Assembly: GCA_020698575.1 (NCBI GenBank)
Contig: CM036247.1
Location: 8,515,756-8,579,755 of the forward strand
Length of the DNA stretch: 64,000 nucleotides
Source of the DNA: Bostrychus sinensis
Taxonomy: Eukaryota; Chordata; Actinopteri; Gobiiformes; Eleotridae
Direction of reading: 5' to 3'
This document shows positions 20,538 to 32,490 of this stretch, piece by piece (positions within the stretch are counted from its first letter, which is position 1; every line of letters begins with the position of its first letter). Made by a program: the position numbers and the translations under genes. A model generated the notes under the pieces. The model ran no database searches. It had not been told where the DNA came from and saw only the letters and a program-made list of their open reading frames with translations.

Positions 20538-21775
20538 TAAAATGAGCCAAAATCTAGACTAAACCAGGTCTAAACTGGAACTAACATGGGTCTAAACTAG
20601 GTCTAAATAAAGTCCAAAATTAGGTCTAAACTAGGACTAAACCACGTCCAAAATTAAGTCTAAACTAGGACTAAACCAGGACTAATACAGCACTAACATG
20701 GGTCTAATACATGACTACAAACCAGGTCCAAAATTAGGTTTAAACTAGGACTAATTTAGGACTAAACCAGGGCAAAACCAGGTCACATCTGGGAATAATA
20801 AAAAATCTGGTCCCAATCAGGATTAAACCAGGTCCAAAATTAGGTCCAAACCAGGACTAACACAAGACTAAACCACGACTAAACAAGGTCAAAGATTAAG
20901 ACTAAATCAGGTCTAAACCAAGACTAAGCCGGAACTAAACTAACCAGGACTGACACAGGACTATACTAGGACAAATCCAGGACTAAACCAAGTCCACAAT
21001 TAAGACTAAACCAGGCCTAACATAAGACTAAACCAGGACTAAACAAGGTCCAAAATTAAGACTAAACCAGGTCTAAACCAAACTAAGCCGGAACTAAACT
21101 AACCAGGACTGACACAGGACTATACTAGGACAAATCCAGGACTAAACCACATCCAAAATTAAGACTAAACCAGGTCTGAACCAGAACTAAACTAGGTCTA
21201 AAGCAGGACTAAGCCAAGACTAAACACAGGACTAACACGGGTCTAAACTAGGACAAATCCAGGACTAAACCAAGTCCACAATTAAGACTAAACCAGGCCT
21301 AACATAAGACTAAACCAGGACTAAACAAGGTCCAAAATTAAGACTAAATCAGGTCTAAACTAGGACTAAACCAGGACTAATACAGCACTAACATGGGTCT
21401 AATACATGACTACAAACCAGGTCCAAAATTAGGTTTAAACTAGGACTAATTTAGGACTAAACCGGGGCAAAACCAGGTCACATCCATCAAAAAACCTGGT
21501 CTCAATCAGGACTAAACCAGGACTAAGCTGGAACTAATCTAACCAGGACTAACAAAGGACTATATCACATCCAAAATTAAGACTAAACCAGGTCTGGACC
21601 AGAACTAAACCGGGTCTAAAGCAGGACTAGGCCAAGACTAAACACAGGACAAAACTAGGACAAATCCAGGACAAATCCAGGACTAAACCAGGACTAAGTT
21701 GGGTCTAAAGCAGGACTAAACCAGAATGAAACCAGGACTAAACTAGCCTTAACCATGACTAAGTAAGAACTGAGC
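20538..21775. repeat. Degenerate CTAAACCAGGA minisatellite (1.2 kb)
   Basis: About 100 degenerate units of 11-12 bp of the type AGGACTAAACC, AGGTCTAAACC and GTCCAAAATTA. Higher-order duplications are present: the block around CACTAACATGGGTCTAATAC occurs near 20690 and 21388, and TAAGCCGGAACTAAAC occurs twice. Related arrays in inverse orientation lie at 45936-46133 and 46853-48135. Non-coding. Confidence 0.9.
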
Positions 21776-22499
21776 AACAAGGATCCATGCGCTTAATGGT
21801 TTTAATGCATGCGACCGAGCCGTAGAACCACCCAAGTTCCTGACGCAACCCCTCTCCATTTATCCAGGCTTGGGACTAGCACTAATACTACACTAGATTG
21901 TGACCCCTTGTAGTGGGGATGAACGTTTGCACAGTACATTGGTTTATCTATCGGCCAGTCATCTCTTAACACTTGTCTTCTTATGTTCTCATGTTGAAGT
22001 GAAGTAGTCTTTGCTGTTGAGTGGGCGAGGCGGCCAACATCTGTTCTGCCTCTGTGTAATGATCGGAGCTGCGTGGGTGAAACTTGAGAGAGTTTTTATG
22101 GCCGCTGTTATCACACAATTGGGGATTCATAAGGAGGTGGTGGGATCCGAGCTTTACGAGTGATAAGAGAGAGGCCGAGGCTGAGGTTCGGAGAGGAAGA
22201 GGCTGAGATAAGGACGTCCGCAGTTTGCTTTTGTCATCACAATGGCAAGAGCTTCGTCGAGGCTCGGTTTTTACTGCTTTGAGCTGCTGCGACACTCTGG
22301 AGAGGTCTGGGGAAACGCGACTGATCAAAACAAAAATAATCTTCAGAAATGGAACAAAACAGAAACCAATATTGAAGAAAAATAAAATTAAAGTTCTGAA
22401 ATATTGAACTACTTCAATGTTTTAGCCTTTAAGTTTTGCATTGATACACCCTCACAACTTCCCTCTGTTTTAACAAAATGAGTTTTTATATGGAAGTTA
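21776..22499. other. No gene; partly unique DNA
   Basis: 21840-21885 holds the CTCTCCATTTATCCAGGC retroposon phrase. 21990-22330 is unique, with a 115-codon minus frame that shows no domain and no codon pattern I can support. Confidence 0.35.
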
Positions 22500-22806
22500 A
22501 TGATGGATTTATATTGTGTTTTACAAACTTGTCAAGTTCCTCAAAGCGCTTTACAATTTGGTCTCCTCAGTCATACTCAGTGGTGCGGCGTTACTTCTGT
22601 AACCACAGCTGATTGACAGAAGTATGGCTGCGTGTACGGCTCCTCCAACTGCCACCAAACACAGCCACACTGACACATTCATACATAGATGGGTGAAGTG
22701 TCTTGCCCATGGACACAACAACAGTATGCAATGCCAGTAGCATCTTGAACTGCTAACCTTCAGGTTAGAGGGCAAGCATCTCTACCAACTGAGCTACAGC
22801 TGCCAC
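22500..22806 (-). mobile_element. tRNA-derived SINE, second type
   Basis: On the minus strand the head reads GGCAGCTGTAGCTCAGTTGG then TAGAGATGCTTGCCCTC, a good box A; a weak box B around CAGTTCAAGAT follows. Next come CATGGGCAAGACACTTCACC, a central body, and a 3' region with AAAGCGCTTTGAGGAACTTG and AATATAAATCCATCA, which resembles LINE2-type tails. Related heads are at 11465 (plus) and 32145-32290 (minus). It is not a tRNA gene: the anticodon arm region does not fold into a standard cloverleaf by eye. Confidence 0.75.
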
Positions 22807-23849
22807 AAGTGAGTTGCATGGAGTTGATTCATTTTGACGGAGGTGACAAAAACATATTTTTTTTCCCTCACAGATTAAGTTGATGCTAACGTTACAATGT
22901 CAGTGTTTTGAAGGTATTTTGTTCCAAAAACACACGAAGGACCTGTAGCAGCCACTTTAAACTGAAGTATATTTTCTAAGTTATTTTCTCAGAAACTGGC
23001 TGACAGATCTGACAATCATGGTGTGACATATGAAACATAATAAGATTAAAAATACTGAAAAGCTACACAACTTATTTGACCTTGTCAGACTTGGATACAT
23101 ATAACAGTATCTGAATATTACCAGACTAATAGCAGTATGTTCTTGTGTGTTTCACAGCTTTACAAAATTGAGTTATGACTTACAAGCATTAGAAATAAAG
23201 TCAAGAAAATAAACTGAACTCGCCTGTTAATGGGCTGTCAGCTCAGTTGCATCTAGTGAGGTCAGAGCAAATACTGTCTGTTACTTTGATTGTTTTTTTT
23301 GCATGTTTTACACCAGATGCCCTTCCTTCTGAATTTATACGGACTACGGACTTTTTTGGATTGCCTATGTATATATTATAATTTTGTTTAAATAATAAAC
23401 TGTAACTTTATCTGTACAATATATGCTAATGCACAGCAGCTGTGTGAGAGCGTGAGAGGAGCCAAGCCTTGGGGCCACAGCCTTTGATTCAAATGAGATC
23501 AGGAAAGTGTATGTCAAACCTCCAATTCATCAAAGCAAACAGCAGCGAGAGGCAAAAACGAAGGAGAGGAGATGGATCTTCAGTCATGTAGCGTACTACG
23601 AGGCGTCATCTCCACAATCTATGACATACAGGGACATCAGGAGAAGGTGATCATGTGAGAGGACGTCTTCAGGCCTGGGACGGTGCTGGAGACATAGACT
23701 GTTGAGAGATGATGTCCCATAGAGGTGAATGCGGGAAGAGGAGGCCTCAAAACACTGATTAGAGATAGAGTCTGACAGATAAACCTATTTATTTTCACTT
23801 ATGTGTTAATCAAAATCACTTAGGATACGAGATGTGGTTCGTAGTGACG
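22807..23849. other. No gene; unassigned
   Basis: Single-copy-looking DNA. Nothing beyond chance frames was seen; 23315-23330 has a short CAGATGCCCTTCCTTC retroposon phrase. Confidence 0.35.
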
Positions 23850-24527
23850 GCAATTTAAGCTCTGAAATGATCAGAATGAGTCCGGTGACGGTGTATGAGC
23901 TTTAGAAACGCGCAGAAGTACGTCCTGGTTTCAGGGTTGCCAGATCTCACTGACAGTTTCCAGCCCAAACAGAACATAAAACTTATCCAACACAATAAAA
24001 AACAGCCCAAATCACAACCACTCTAAATGTTAAAACCATTATATGAAAGAAAGAACACAAAACTTAATAGAACTAAAAAAAAAAAAAGTAACACAAACAG
24101 GTTCCCCTCAAACCAAAATGTCACTAATTTTAAAACAAATTAACTGATATATGAGTGGGAGGATGCAGGAGTTTGTTGAAATATGTATTTCTACTTTGTT
24201 TTCTTGAAATGTAACTATCTTGTTGGTATTTTCTCCAGAATTTTAACTCGCCAAATGTTGTGAAAAGCAGCCAAAACTTTATAAACCACCCCAATTCTAT
24301 TTTTTCCTGTCCATTCTGGTAACATGGCAAGCATGGTTTCACGTGTCTACGTAGAGCGGTGAGACCGAACATTTTTAGATTGTTAAAAGAGGACAGGCTC
24401 AGCAAACAAGAAGCAAACAAGCAAGAAAATACTACTCCAGGTATGTTTTTGAGGAGGAAACAACATTATAGCATGGTTAAAAGCTAAAAAAGTCAATTTA
24501 GCAGAATTGGAGACCTTTAAATGAATG
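23850..24527 (+). mobile_element. Family C MITE, copy 4 (right half) with hAT-like insertion
   Basis: Carries TTCGTAGTGACGGCAATTTA, AGTCCGGTGACGGTGTATGA and, after the insert, CACGTGTCTACGTAGAGCGG, ending GGAGACCTTTAA. The left half is missing. The insert at 23934-24333 splits it. Confidence 0.72.
23934..24333. mobile_element. hAT-like insertion with perfect 8-bp duplication
   Basis: A 400-bp block starting GGGTTGCCAGATCTC and ending CTGGTAACATGGCAAGCA, whose ends are weakly inverted (GTTGCCAG / CTGGTAAC). It is flanked by TGGTTTCA at 23926-23933 and again at 24334-24341. The intact family C sequence has a single TGGTTTCA here, which proves the insertion. Confidence 0.78.
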
Positions 24528-25264
24528 GCTTTGTTAAGAATTGTAACTTCTAGAGGCGCACGTAGGTGTTGTTGTTAGAAACCATGCTACCAGCTACTGT
24601 ACAGGGTCTACCCCGCCTAAAGCCCCTAGTTACCAGGAAAGGCACCAGTACCTGCAACCTCTAACGAGATTAAGTAGAAAAAGATGAAAGAATGTTATGG
24701 AAACCCTCAACTATTGTGCGCCTAAAACAAAGACAACACCTCAAAGTCTGTGTTCATCAGGTTTACAAAAGCACTAAACAATGCCTCATCTCTCCATCAC
24801 AGTCCACACTTCTTCACAATAACTCCGTTCATTATCCTCTGGACAGTCTGATACGTCTGAGCCGAAACTGTTATTGTGCACAAGAGTAAACGTGAGTCTT
24901 TATTAAAACCACCCTCACAGACTGGAGAGGGCGGCGATGGTGCATTCTGAAAATAACATCCATAAACCTGTGTGATATTAGCGCTGAGTCACCCAGTCAG
25001 CAGACAGACAGAGTTAATGACCAGGCTTTCCCACGACTAGAGACACTTGATTCTCAAATCTTGGAAAATATTTGGCTTTCCAAGCAGCGTTTAATACTAT
25101 TGAAAATGAGTTTTTATCTTGACTAACTCAGGTCTAAACTAAGCAACTTCATATGGATCAATCTCAAAATATGCATAAATAAATAAGGACAAAACAGGCC
25201 TATTACAGTCATTTATCGGCAGAGATCTTACAAAAAAAGTAACCAAGATGGCACCGGAGTGAAT
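24528..25264. other. No gene; retroposon tail at 24600-24700
   Basis: TACCCCGCCTAAAGCCCCTA, then AGTTACCAGGAAAGGCACCAG and a GATGAAAGAATG end, are a LINE/SINE tail. The rest is unassigned. Confidence 0.4.
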
Positions 25265-25495
25265 TTAATAACTTCTCTCATCTGATTAAAGGCGTTTAGT
25301 GCTTTCCTTCGTCACCTGTTGGTTCTGCTGAAGTCTGTGCTGTTGTTCAGTTCTGTGGGATTTTTTTTTCTTTGTCTTGTTTCTGTTTTAACAACAGTAA
25401 AGTCCTGTTGACGTCCGACGTAACAACCACGTTCAAACAACCCACTTTTTCCACAACAGGCAACAATTCTTCATAAACGCCATGTTTGTTTTTGC
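25265..25495 (-). repeat. Family D fragment, inverse
   Basis: GATTAAAGGCGTTTAGTGC, CACCTGTTGGTTCTGCTGAAG and ACGTCCGACGTAACAACCAC are the reverse of the right-centre of the element at 53522-54146. No ends are present. Confidence 0.65.
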
Positions 25496-27603
25496 TGAAG
25501 CCTCGACTAACCCTGTATCGAGCGCTACACCAGCCCCACCCCAGATAGTCCAACGCACTAGACCTCTCTGTGCGGGGTCTAGGCCTGCTGGGGGGTTCTG
25601 GATTTAGATACTTAATACATGAATGGCTTGTAAGGATTTGTTCATTTTGGGTGTAAGCATCAAAGAGGACGATGATTCAGAAGTGTAATCAAGTCAGAAG
25701 GTTTATTCTATGACGATGTATGACGATCTCTGCATAGTGTTATCTTGTTTTTCTTCGAGTAACTCCCGTGCCTCGACCAGGCCACAGAGTTCTCATTTCG
25801 GCAGTGCTTTATCTTCGTCGTCTTCGAGAGCGTCCCACGCCACAGGTAGGGCCATGGGAGCCCCCACCTGTAACCTTGAGTCTCCTAACTTTGTAACCAG
25901 CTCATTATTTGTGCCATATTTGGAATAAGCAATGCACCTAAGTGTAGGGTGACCTTACAGTGAAAGAAGAAAAACATCACATAAGACCAAAGTATTATTA
26001 TTACTAATGTTGAAGCGTTATTAACCTTAGCAGTGTTAAATCAAAATGTAAGTGTAATGGTAACATGCAAAGCTATATGTAGAAATATTCAATAGGCTTT
26101 AGAGCAGCTTTTACAGGCTTAAAGTAAAACTTACTTCACCACAGTGTTTGCTTGCTATGGGACGTCAAAGGGTGAAGTTGTCCAGACGTTCCACCGTGGG
26201 AGCTGCCACCGTATCCTCAGCTCGACTCCGCTGTCTCCTAGGAGGCTCCCGAGGCCATGCTAGTAGTTTACAATAACAGCAAATACAGAAACACTTACCA
26301 AATGAAGACAGAGGCGCAATGAGTCAGATGCAAAAGCAGAAGCTGAGTTTATTAAAGAACTCCTACACTCGTTACAGGAAAAAAATAAGCTATCCTAAAA
26401 AGCAGCAAAAAGCAGAGTACAAAAACCCTCATCTTCTCTAAAAAAATCCCCCGAGCCTCCAGATTCTTCCGACATGTCTCCAACCTCTCAAGTTTTAAAA
26501 GACCCAAAAAAGCTTTTAACATGACATGCCTTTATATAACTTTCTAAGCATAAGCATTACATTATTAAAGATAACATTTAGCTGGTTGTGGATGTTTTGC
26601 GCAATAGCCGTGGCTGATCGTGGTTGGCTCGTTGACAATTTCATCATGAGCTGGTGACGCGTTAGGACACGTTCATCAGCGGTGCACAGTAGTTATCATG
26701 AACTGTACTGGCTGACCTCGGCACACTTTTCTCTGTCTCTGTATGCAAGGGCGTAACTCTCGGTAGTTTTATTTATTTTTTTACACATTGAATCATGCAC
26801 TTTTTATAAAAGGAGTATGCTAATTTGGAGTTTCTGTATTAGAAATGCATTTTGATACTTTTACTGTGATTTACTTAGCTTCAGCTATGTACTAGGCTAG
26901 TGTCAGCGTCAGTGTTAGCACAACAGCAGCAAGGGTGATTAGTAAATAATCCCATCTCCCCACTTAAATTAGCATTCAGTGGTAAATTGACATTAGTCCT
27001 GCACACTGCACATATTCCGTGGCAGCCTCCTTAGCTTTACCTCACACAGGCAATTTAGTCAAATCATGAGCTAACTTGACAATACGACTGTTTACCTCCT
27101 CTTGGGCGGTACTTTTTTCTTTTTCGTTGGGGTTGGCGTTGACCAACACTGTACAATTGTTGACTGGCTCTGTGGTGCTCTTTTCATAATAGCACAGGTT
27201 AGAGACAGGCAGCTATCACCGTTACAACACCAGTGACTGAACGACACACAGCAGACAGCCAACGCTCAGGAGAAAAACGAAATGAGATGAATACAGAAAA
27301 TCGACGGGTTATTCATGCAAGATAATTCATATTTGTATTCATCGCAAAGTTGGCTACATCTAAACAAGGACCAAACCTTCACAGCTGTCACTTCAAATTT
27401 AAGGAGAGGAATAAGAAACATATATAGTAGACCCTTGCGTACCACAGTATACTTTTACAACAGTTTGAGTAGGTTTGGACGATACTCCCGGACAAGTTTT
27501 CGTTTTATTTTGTTGGAGAGTAACAGCGACTTTAATTGACGTTGTTTCTTCTAGGTACACTACACACATTTTTGATTTACTGTAATTAAAAAGTAAAGTT
27601 TGA
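25496..27603. other. No gene; possible LTR-like stretch at about 26300-26560 (minus)
   Basis: Read on the minus strand, AAGTTATATAAAGGCATGTC looks like a TATA region. About 170 bp downstream AATAAACTCAGCTTCTGC looks like a polyadenylation signal, the spacing of a promoter/R region in an LTR. I find no TG...CA ends or duplication, so this is weak. 25660-25930 and 26900-27540 are unique-looking; the 74- and 72-codon frames at 27315-27617 overlap on opposite strands and are discounted. Confidence 0.25.
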
Positions 27604-27680
27604 CCAATGGGCTGCACAGAGGCTAATGCTTCTTCCTCTCAAGAAGGAGGTTGTGGGTTTGATTTTCGGCTCAGAAACCA
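27604..27680 (+). mobile_element. SINE head fragment
   Basis: GGGCTGCACAGAGGCTAATGC, then AAGAAGGAGGTTGTGGGTTT and GATTTTCGGCTC, is a decayed version of the tRNA-like head of the SINE at 2861-3111. The 3' part is absent. Confidence 0.5.
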
Positions 27681-28515
27681 CACAACAACAGGAATAAGAG
27701 GAACAGATGAGTCTCTTATAGTGGATCATTTTTCAGCATCCCCCCAAAAAAAGTTGTTCACGTGCGCTGATTGATTCTGGCAGGTAACTGTGGCTGTCCA
27801 TCTTCCCTGTAACGGCGGGTCATGTCGGATTTGTTTGGCATGTGTTTGGGGTCAGTCACTCATTAACCCTGTTAGGAGCCCGCCTCATTAGATTCCATTA
27901 ACGAGGAGGGTCCAACAGGGGGCACCGGCGAACACACGGTGAACATGCTCCTGTCTAACAAAAGGATCGTCTTTGTCATTATGGCTGATGGAGGAATTTG
28001 TAACAGCGCACAGTGTTTTTGACAATATTTAGATCAGTAGTGCAAAGTCTGTATTCAAAGCACTGTTAATTAAAAATAATATTACTCAAGTAGAAATAAA
28101 AAGTACTGAATGTATTGTTTATTTAAATATATATTAATTAATTGCAGGTCTAAATCTACTACTGTTGCACAGACCTGAACACAAACTCAGGATCTTGGTG
28201 AGTACATGCCGCTTTGCCACCCAACTTAAAAAAAAAAATACTTTCACTCGTTTAGAGACTTTAAAATCTTACTTGAGCAGTAAGTAACCTCTCAAAAAAT
28301 GAACGTTTGTTTGTTTTTAATGTTGTGCAGCACTTTGGACAACTCTGGTGGTTGTAAGGTGATTGAAATTGAAAAGTATGTTTGAGAAAATGTGCTTGAA
28401 AAGTAAATGTAGCTACATGAGTTGGCCTACTTTATTTGAGTTAAAGTAGCCTACTTTACTCTGCGTATATGAATTTTACCATGCATGTTTTAATGTACCC
28501 TGAGCTGGGAGTTAT
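27681..28515. other. No gene; candidate conserved non-coding DNA (27780-28010)
   Basis: 27780-28010 is unique and GC-balanced, with paired ATTAA cores (CACTCATTAACCCTG, GATTCCATTAACGAGG). The remainder is AT-rich and unassigned. Confidence 0.3.
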
Positions 28516-28523
28516 CATACTTA

Positions 28524-29052
28524 TAGAGCTGGGGATCACAGAGTATATCAAAATATCACACAAGAAAACCTATGATATATCACTATTTTTAAAGGAAAAA
28601 AGTCCCCTGTTTTCTCCTTTTTGTATTAATTGAGTTTTTGTGAATTATAAATTGCTACATACATACATGTTACATATTATGGCTTATTTATGCCACTGAA
28701 GCAGCAGAAGAGTTTCAGATTGGTATTGTTACAAGACTTACTGGTATCAAAAGTATCAATATTTCGATAACGATTAGCATATCACTCATTTATAGTCTTA
28801 AAAAAAAAGAAATCCCAAGTCCTGTTTCCAAAAGTAATAAATCCACCATCAGTCTGACATTTATTTATCAAGTATTTGGACATATTTTAGTGTTTAAACG
28901 TGCAGTGCTGCCCTCTACAGTCCTGGCAGAGTACTGTAGCAGCACTGTAGCTCTATTATTATGCATTGGTATTGGTATCAAAGTATCGATATTGGAATTG
29001 TGTCCCAAAATATCGCGATATATCACAATACTGATATTCTGTCCCAGCCCTA
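28524..29052. mobile_element. hAT-like MITE (TAGAGCTGGG / CCCAGCCCTA ends)
   Basis: Inverted ends TAGAGCTGGGGATCACAGAG and TGATATTCTGTCCCAGCCC. The flanks share ATACTTA (28517-28523 and 29053-29059), fitting an 8-bp duplication with one mismatch whichever edge base is chosen. GTATCAATATTTCGATA and TATCGATATTGG motifs lie on the arms. No coding capacity. Confidence 0.7.
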
Positions 29053-31129
29053 ATACTTAGACAAGTGTATTTTCTGTCCATGATTTCTTTTTTTCCCCCG
29101 GGTCTGACCAGAGACTGAACCTTCGTGTTATGAAAATGTAATTCACTGTGAGTACTTTTTTTTTTAAAGATAATTCCAGTAAACCTGAGTGTACTTGAAG
29201 AGATAATAGATAGAAAGTAGACTTGATGAGATAATACTTGACTGGGATAACAACGGGGCATTATGGGATGTATGTGAGTGGTTGAAGGACAATTTGTTGA
29301 GCTTGTTCTGCACTAAAGGACTCAGATATATGTTTGGTAAAAAAGAAAAACACTGATAAAATTCAGTGTCCTTACGCTGTATTTGGTTTCCACTAAACCT
29401 GTTTCTTGAAATTGGGCCTTGATAAATGAACAGAGCAGAACATCGTTACCTCTGCCACAGAGGTCTTGGTTGTTTATTTGGTAATGGGCCAAGTAAGAAA
29501 TGGCAACTTTTCAGCTTCTATCTAGACCATCATTTAGATCAAAGATTTTATAAATATCCTGTACCATTGCTATGGAGGACCAAAACTGCCCCATCAATCA
29601 ATACATAAATTAATACATTAATGCTCTCATAGACAACTAATTGTTTAATTGGAACAAAAAATGCTGAAAAAAAAAATAAAGATGTAAGTTTTGGTTGAAA
29701 TAAATAAAGGCCTGTTATTATTCCTTTTCTGTATTTATTTCAACATTTACTAAATTGTGCTTTAATTTAATTTCATTTGCCCCCTTCATTTGCATTTCAG
29801 TGACAGAAAACAAAAAAAGAATAAACACAAATAAATAAATGTGCAATAAAAGAGGAAAAATTAAATAATTAAAATAAATTAAAGCATAAATTAAATGTAG
29901 AAATGAATGCACACCGGGAATAATTATAGGCCTTTTTTTATTTATTCATTAAAAAAAAAAAAAAAAAAAGTCAGCATTTTTTGTCCTGTTAGAATAATTA
30001 TTTGTTAATGAGAGGATTTATTTATGAATTTATATATTTATTGATTTGGGAGTTTTGGTCCTCCATACTTTGCAAAAAGAAAAAATATACCAACTCTGTC
30101 CACAAGGGGTTAGTAAAAGGAAAAAAAACAGGGGGGCCCCCAGAGGCTGTCTATATTTCAATTTCAATTTCAATTTATAATTTTTTTTATTATTATTTCA
30201 GACACATGGTTTTGGTTCACAAAAACAAATAAAACATACAAAAATATAAAAAGTCAATGAAAACATTAAGTACATAAAAAACATTGGAAATGAATTACAG
30301 TTGTCTGCTTGTTTTAAAATATTATTTTAAAACAACTTTTAGTCAATAATCAGTGTTTTGTAATGTTTTTATAAAAAATAACATGGAGAAAAACAATGCA
30401 GAGTCTTTTGAATAGAGGGAAATTTTATCGTTGGGGGTCCGCGAGGGATTTTTGGAAATTTAAGGGGGCCACAACAGTCTTGACTTTAGGAATGGCTGGT
30501 ATAGAGCATTTACCCTTGAACTAGAAGGTCTAATGTTTGTGTCTAGGACTTGGCACACAAAAACAGCTTGCAAATACATAAATATATAAGTTGAGATCAT
30601 CCTTGTATTAAAATAAGGACATCTGTCTTCTCTGAGCACACACACATAGCTCTAATGGATACGCTGCACTGTTATTGATTCAGTAAAAGTGTAATTATAA
30701 CATCTATGAACATTTTGGTCTGGATTAAAATAGATAAGCCGACTAAAAAAACCGAAGGGCATAAAGGGAAAACTTTAGTGGCCATTAGCTTTGGGAACTA
30801 AGAGCTTATACTCAGCACTTAGCGGTGTGTACAACTTTACATTTACTGATCAGAGAAGTTGCTGGTCCTAAATGTGCAATACGTAGCTGTGATATCTAAT
30901 CCACGCACAATCAACAGCACAGAGAGTGTACAGCGGCAATTCAACTACAGGAGATAAATAAAGAATAAAGAAATGTGAGGATTACACACATCAGAAAGTA
31001 AAAGTACTGGTAACGCTTTAGATTACAGCCCACAAATTACAAAAAAGTGTAAGTAGGGGTTACTAAAATTGATATTAGACTGAAAGTACTGATGAGTATG
31101 GTGTAATAAGGGGTACAGACTGTAATTAT
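29053..31129. other. No gene; AT-rich, with repeat F at 30330-30500
   Basis: 29740-29990 is very AT-rich with a poly(A) of about 18. 30155-30180 is a TTTCAA pentamer-hexamer repeat, possibly a retroposon tail. 30330-30500 is the second copy of repeat F (see 18250). Frames here are short and feature-free. Confidence 0.4.
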
Positions 31130-31258
31130 GGCATACTAAAGTGTACCAGCTGTAATAAAGGTGTCATAGCTGTAATAAATAGTTGTGATAAAGGTGTACT
31201 AAGTGTAATAAAGGCATACCAGCTGTAATAAAAGTGCACCAAGTGTAATAAAGGCGTG
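31130..31258. repeat. Degenerate GTAATAAAGG tandem repeat
   Basis: About six imperfect units of roughly 20 bp (type GTAATAAAGGTGTACCAGCT) follow GGTAACGCTTTAGATTACAG at 31010. That phrase resembles the edge of a decayed DNA transposon. Confidence 0.6.
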
Positions 31259-32296
31259 CTCTGTTATTGGACTTCCAGAGTTTGCAGACTTTAACTAAAG
31301 CCCCATCTCACGTCCTTTATTCTTGTTTTAACACAGTTATTTGTATTTAAATGCCATGTTAATGAGAAGCACGATGTTCTTCCAGTCACGTGCTCAGCTG
31401 AGAATAATCTGGCTTCTTGCAAACATTTCATGAATCCCATTACTTCTTATACATTTTTGAATTGGGTTGCATTACATGTTACTTTGAGTTTTGGTTTGAA
31501 ATCTTTTACTGAGCTCAAAAATAAAGCAGAATAGTCAGAACATGTTGAAGTAAAAAACCTAGTTCTCTGTCGGGATGAGTCTTGGGCTGTGTAAATGGTG
31601 AAGTGTAATAATGTGTATCCTAACCTTCAGAGCTGAGGTCAGTGTTCTTGGATCAACACGTCCACGAAGAGCGAGAGATGATGTGTATCAAAGATTTATG
31701 ACATGAGAACAGGTCTCCTAGTGGAAAACAGGTTGAATGAATGAGGGCTGTTGTTGCACTGGTTCTTGTAGCTTCCAGGACCTGCACAAGGGGGATAAAG
31801 GGCTTTGAGACTTGGTTAAATATAAAATACTATTACTTCTATTGTACATTTTTACAGAGCAGCAGAAGACCACACCTGATGCTCTTTACAGTTCCCACTG
31901 CCTCAGCAAAAACTGGTAAATAAAAGACTGGAATACAACCTTGGTGGCTCATGTGTGTTAAAATAAAATATCTCTCTACAGCAGCTGGATCAGTGACAGG
32001 TAAGGAAATGCTGGATGACATGCGGACTATTTAACACAGTTTGTTTAAAACTTGGAAGTGCTTTGTAGTTATTACTAAAGATTATTACTGTTGCCACATT
32101 AAACTATAGTCACACACTGACTTTACTTTTTTTTAAATGCAGGATGGCCTTTCCTGTCACAATCAGCCACATATTGTGACTGAAGTAGGCATAGGGTGAA
32201 GGATCTTGACCTGGGAAAAAACATGAATGGGTCAGAGCGAAAATCGAACCGCCAACCCTCAGGTTAGTGGGCGACCTGTCTCCAGTCTCCCCTCTG
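31259..32296. other. No gene; partial SINE at 32145-32290 (minus)
   Basis: On the minus strand GGTTGGCGGTTCGATTTTCG is box B-like, followed downstream by CAAGATCCTTCACCC. This matches the head and centre of the second SINE type. The left part is single-copy-looking. Confidence 0.45.
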
Positions 32297-32490
32297 TTAA
32301 ATGTCTCCTAATATGCTGTTTTGAGCTTCTAACCATGTTATAATGTTGTTTCCATCTCAAAAACATTCCTGGAGTAGTATTTTTGTTTTATTCACGTATG
32401 TTTGAGTAATGTATGCTGAGCCCGTCCACTTGAAGATCTGGAAACACTCGGTCTCACCGCTCTATGTAGCAGTCAATTCATCTGTAAGCG

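Noticed and set aside
22229..22328. Exon-like piece of the 115-codon minus ORF
   Set aside because: No similarity recognised and no convincing splice sites.
22730..22806. tRNA gene on the minus strand
   Set aside because: SINE head: box B is weak and sequence continues into a SINE body.
25940..25955. TAGGGTGACC as another TAGGGTGA hAT end
   Set aside because: No matching right end or duplication nearby; a ten-base match can be chance.
26300..26560. Complete LTR retrotransposon
   Set aside because: Only TATA-like and AATAAA-like signals at plausible spacing; no TG...CA ends, primer-binding site, gag or pol.
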